The notes below the pieces were generated by a model. That model searched no databases and was not told where the DNA came from. It saw only the letters and a list, made by a program, of their open reading frames with translations. The translations under genes were made by a program, and so were the position numbers. From an uncultured Phycisphaerales bacterium (GTDB lineage Bacteria > Planctomycetota > Phycisphaerae > Phycisphaerales > UBA1924), in contig CALMQD010000431.1 in assembly GCA_937871415.1 (NCBI GenBank), positions 1-6,645 on the forward strand: 6,645 bases of DNA, read 5' to 3'. Positions 4,044-6,645 of the stretch are shown here, in pieces. Each line of letters starts with the position of its first letter. Position 1 is the first letter of the stretch.

Positions 4044-6645
4044 GAGGGCTCCTCCGTTCCGGGTTCTGCCTCCGGCTTGTCGGGCTGCGGGGTCGGCTCG
4101 CCTTCGGGACCGGGCGCCGGCGGGCGGTCCCCCGCCCCGCCGCCAGGAGCGGCGGACGGCGCCTGCTCACTGACTTTTTCGAGCAGCGCCCGGCCGCGCT
4201 CGGCCAGTTCCTTCTGCAACTTCGCCACCTCGTCGATGTCCTGGGGCGTGGCCCGCGGGTTCTCACCCACCTCGCGCGTCGCGAGCATCGCCTCTTCCTG
4301 AAGCGCCCGGAGCAGGCGCAGCTCCGCTGCCGGCGGCAGGCCCTTGCCCTGCCCCCCGGCGCCCCCGCCGCCGCCCTGCTGCCCGCCCTCGCCGGAACGG
4401 AAGTCGTCCTGCTTTTTCTTGCGGTTGTCGAGCGACTGCACGATGCTCTGGAGGATCCGGATGCTGGAGGCCTGGCGGCGCGTGGTATCGGCCTCGGCAC
4501 GCCCCTCGCCCAGCGTCTGCGCCGAGCGTGACATGAGTTCGTCGAGCCGCTGGTGCGCAAACTCGAAGACGCTCGCGTCGCGGAGTTCCTTGGTCTCGTC
4601 GAGCATCTTGGCCAGTTCGCGCCGGAGCGTCTCCTGGTCCTGTCCGAGCAGACGCGCCGAGTTGCGCGTCCGCCGGTTCTCTTCGGCGCCGACGAGTTCG
4701 GCGGTGGCGTCGCGGATCGTCACCTGCCGGTCGAGCGTCTGGGCGTACTTGCCCTTGAGTTCGTTGCGCAGGCGCGCTTCCTCGCGCTCCTCGGCCTGCT
4801 GGTCCACGTTCTGCGCCTGGGCGAGCGCCTCTTCGAGGCGGCGCAGGCTCGTCTGCTCCTGGTCGCCGGCCTCGTCGGTGTTGATCGGGCGGTCGCGGAG
4901 CGCCGTCGCCGCCGCCTGCTGCGCCGCCGCGGCCTTCTCGATGATCCGCGCCACACCCTGCGTCTCGCGCGGTCCGGAGAGCGCCTCGTCCATCACGCCC
5001 AGGGTGTTCTGGTGCAGCCGGGCCATGGGCGCCCCCAGCGCTTCGAGCGCCCGATCATCGCCGGAGTTCTCGGCCGCGACCAGCGATTCGATCTCGGTCT
5101 TCTGCTGCTCGATGAGCCCCTGGATCGACTCCATGAGGCTCGCGAGCTGGCGGCGCAGCACCTGGTCGCGGTTCTGCGCCGATTCCTCCATCGACTGGAG
5201 CATCTGCTTCATTGATTCCAGCGCGCGGCTCTGCTGCTGCTGGGCGTTGCTCGTCTGGTTGTCCTGGATCTGGCGCGAAGCCTCCTCCATCCGGTCCTGC
5301 ACGCCCTCCTTGCGCGCTTTCTGCGCCGCCTGCTTCATCCCCTCCGCTCCGGCCGGATCGGACCGCTTCACCTGCTCGTGGTTCTCGAGCATCTTGTCCA
5401 CGGCGTCGCGCAGTTTCTCGCCCGCGGCGGCCTGCTCCCGCGCCAGGTCCGCGAGCGACTTGGCCTCGGCGGGGGAGAGGTCCTTGGCCTCGCGACCGCG
5501 CGTCTGTTCGCCCGTCTGGGCGGTCTTGTCCATGAGCCGCTGCTGCTCCTCGATCAGCCGCTCGATGGCGCGCTTGCTCGCCCACGTGTCCTGCCCCTGA
5601 TCCAGCAGACCCACGAGATCGGCCAGGTGGTCTCGCACTTCCTCCTGCGCCTGCCCGCCCTCGCTCGCGGCCTTCTGCGACTCCTTCGCCCGGCGCTCGC
5701 TCGACGGGGGATCGGTCGCCCTGCTCTCTTCCGCCTGTTTCGCGCTCCCCGCGCTCTGCGCGGCCTTTGAAGCCGCCGTCTCGCTCTGCTGCTGCGCCCG
5801 GCGCAGGGCCGAACGCGCCTCGTCGAGCACGCGCTGCAGCCCCTCGTCGGCGAGCTGGTTCTGGTCGATCTGACGCTGCGCGCGGTTGATCGACTCTTCC
5901 TGCCGGCGGAGGCGCTCGGTCAGCCCCGCCTGCGCCCGCGCCGCCTGGTCCAGCCCCTTGGCCGAACGCTCGGCGTCGGCATCGGACAGCGACCGCTGCG
6001 TCTTGGCCTGGTCCTCGTCGATCGCCATGGCGCTGCGCCGGAGTCCGCCGAGCTCGGCCCACACCTGCTCGACGAGCTCCTGGCGGCTCATGATCCGCAA
6101 TCGGCGTACCTGGGAACGCACCGGCTCGTGCCGCTGCCCGTCGAGGTTGAAGGCGTCCGCGGCAACCGCCGTGATCCACACCTCGTCGCCGGGCTCGAGC
6201 GCGAGTGTGCTCAGGTCCAGCGTGGACCGGGTCTTGAGTTCTCGCATCGAAGCGGCCGGAGCATCCCCGGGCGTCGGGCTTGCCGGCGAAGCGTCCGCGA
6301 ACTCGGCGCGGTCCTCGATCGCCTCGACCGGTGCGCCGGCGCTGCCCGCGGGCCGGCGCGCGTGCTGTCGCTCCAGCCGGAGATAGGAGAGCCCGACGTC
6401 GTCGCGGGCCTCGGCGGCGACCTCGACCACGGCGGTCGCGAGCACCGATCGGTCTTCGTCGGGCGCGGTGACGACGACACCCGGCTCGGCGTCGCGCTGC
6501 GCCTCGAAGACGAACGTGGACTCCTCGCTGTTCTCGATCCCGTGCTCGTCGACCGCCCCCACGGTCATCTTCACGGCACGGTCCAGCCGCCACGACAGCC
6601 GCCACACGCGCCCGCCGTCCTCGAAGTCGCCCACCGCCGGCGCGT
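4040..6645 (-). CDS. DUF4175-like large coiled-coil envelope protein, N-terminus missing (partial)
   Basis: The reading frame is open through the right edge of the window, so the true start and any N-terminal membrane segments lie outside. The GTG at 6634 is in frame but is probably internal; residues here are counted from it (864 to the stop). Residues 1-180 look like beta-sandwich material. They include RVWRLSWRLDRAVKMTVGAVDEHGI, split here as RVWRLSWRL (9-17) and VDEHGI (28-33), then SVLATAVVEV and EARDDVGLSYLRLERQ (75-90). This pattern is familiar from DUF4175-like planctomycete proteins. Residues about 183-745 are Gln/Glu/Arg/Ala-rich and strongly predicted by eye to be coiled coil. A Gly-rich linker (about 748-765) leads to LPPAAELRLLRALQEEAML (766-784), another recurrent motif of the family, and then a Pro/Glu-rich tail. 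The stop overlaps the next start. Function is unknown; a role as a membrane-anchored scaffold is inference. The family call is from remembered motifs only. Confidence 0.85.
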   Translation of the reverse strand, partial: APAVGDFEDGGRVWRLSWRLDRAVKMTVGAVDEHGIENSEESTFVFEAQRDAEPGVVVTAPDEDRSVLATAVVEVAAEARDDVGLSYLRLERQHARRPAGSAGAPVEAIEDRAEFADASPASPTPGDAPAASMRELKTRSTLDLSTLALEPGDEVWITAVAADAFNLDGQRHEPVRSQVRRLRIMSRQELVEQVWAELGGLRRSAMAIDEDQAKTQRSLSDADAERSAKGLDQAARAQAGLTERLRRQEESINRAQRQIDQNQLADEGLQRVLDEARSALRRAQQQSETAASKAAQSAGSAKQAEESRATDPPSSERRAKESQKAASEGGQAQEEVRDHLADLVGLLDQGQDTWASKRAIERLIEEQQRLMDKTAQTGEQTRGREAKDLSPAEAKSLADLAREQAAAGEKLRDAVDKMLENHEQVKRSDPAGAEGMKQAAQKARKEGVQDRMEEASRQIQDNQTSNAQQQQSRALESMKQMLQSMEESAQNRDQVLRRQLASLMESIQGLIEQQKTEIESLVAAENSGDDRALEALGAPMARLHQNTLGVMDEALSGPRETQGVARIIEKAAAAQQAAATALRDRPINTDEAGDQEQTSLRRLEEALAQAQNVDQQAEEREEARLRNELKGKYAQTLDRQVTIRDATAELVGAEENRRTRNSARLLGQDQETLRRELAKMLDETKELRDASVFEFAHQRLDELMSRSAQTLGEGRAEADTTRRQASSIRILQSIVQSLDNRKKKQDDFRSGEGGQQGGGGGAGGQGKGLPPAAELRLLRALQEEAMLATREVGENPRATPQDIDEVAKLQKELAERGRALLEKVSEQAPSAAPGGGAGDRPPAPGPEGEPTPQPDKPEAEPGTEEPS
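4049..4055 (-). promoter_or_regulatory. Ribosome binding site GGAGGAG
   Basis: The minus strand reads GGAGGAG five bases before the ATG at 4043. It lies inside the last codons of the upstream gene, and it supports this ATG over the one directly after it. Confidence 0.75.
4340..4393 (-). other. Gly-rich hinge coding segment
   Basis: About 18 residues of the coiled-coil protein are mostly Gly and Gln (GEGGQQGGGGGAGGQGKG). They break the helical rod before the conserved LPPAAELRLLRALQ motif and look like a flexible joint between the rod and a small C-terminal helical module. Confidence 0.75.

Noticed and set aside
2116..4301. Plus-strand frames at 2116-2955 and 2955-4301 opposite the cyclase-like and Pro/Gln-rich genes
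   Set aside because: They are antisense to recognised motifs and signal peptides. The Leu/Arg/Gly runs are complements of the Gln- and Pro-rich codons on the minus strand.
5055..6605. Minus-strand frame of 516 codons within the coiled-coil gene
   Set aside because: It is rich in Gly/Arg/Ala without pattern and is a shifted reading of the coiled-coil frame, which carries family-like motifs on both sides.

Overview
The window is very GC-rich DNA, coded almost entirely on the minus strand. It reads as part of one operon from a bacterium of the Planctomycetota, most likely class Phycisphaerae. The taxonomic call rests on protein style, not on a marker gene. I see a long coiled-coil protein of the DUF4175-like type, a small secreted protein ending in a WG.LP.R motif and a YYRRLAEE motif, a secreted terpene-cyclase-fold repeat protein with the MYGHGFATLFL signature, and a membrane-anchored protein ending in an NPCBM-like (putative carbohydrate-binding) domain. 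From memory these families sit together in planctomycete genomes, often near MoxR/DUF58/BatA genes. Those genes are not in this window, so that part is inference.

Layout in transcription order, right to left. (1) 6645-4040 is a large coiled-coil protein whose N-terminus lies beyond the right edge. (2) 4043-3210 is a small secreted Pro/Gln-rich protein whose ATG overlaps the previous stop (ATGA). (3) 3213-1915 is a secreted prenyltransferase/squalene-cyclase-like protein whose GTG overlaps the previous stop (GTGA). (4) After a 45-base gap, 1869-85 is a single-pass membrane protein with three related beta-rich segments and the NPCBM-like domain. (5) The last 84 bases may contain the first codons of another minus-strand gene. 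There is no intergenic stretch above 90 bases, no RNA gene, no mobile element, no CRISPR array and no convincing terminator.

The four genes look like a co-translated cell-envelope module. All four products appear to work at or beyond the cytoplasmic membrane. The coiled-coil protein has an extracytoplasmic-style beta domain before its helical rod. The two middle proteins have signal peptides followed by low-complexity Pro-rich linkers. The last has a membrane anchor with a large outer part. No catalytic function can be assigned with confidence to any of them. The cyclase-like protein lacks a complete DXDD acid motif and may be a structural or binding protein. The best candidate for an undescribed system is this envelope complex as a whole.
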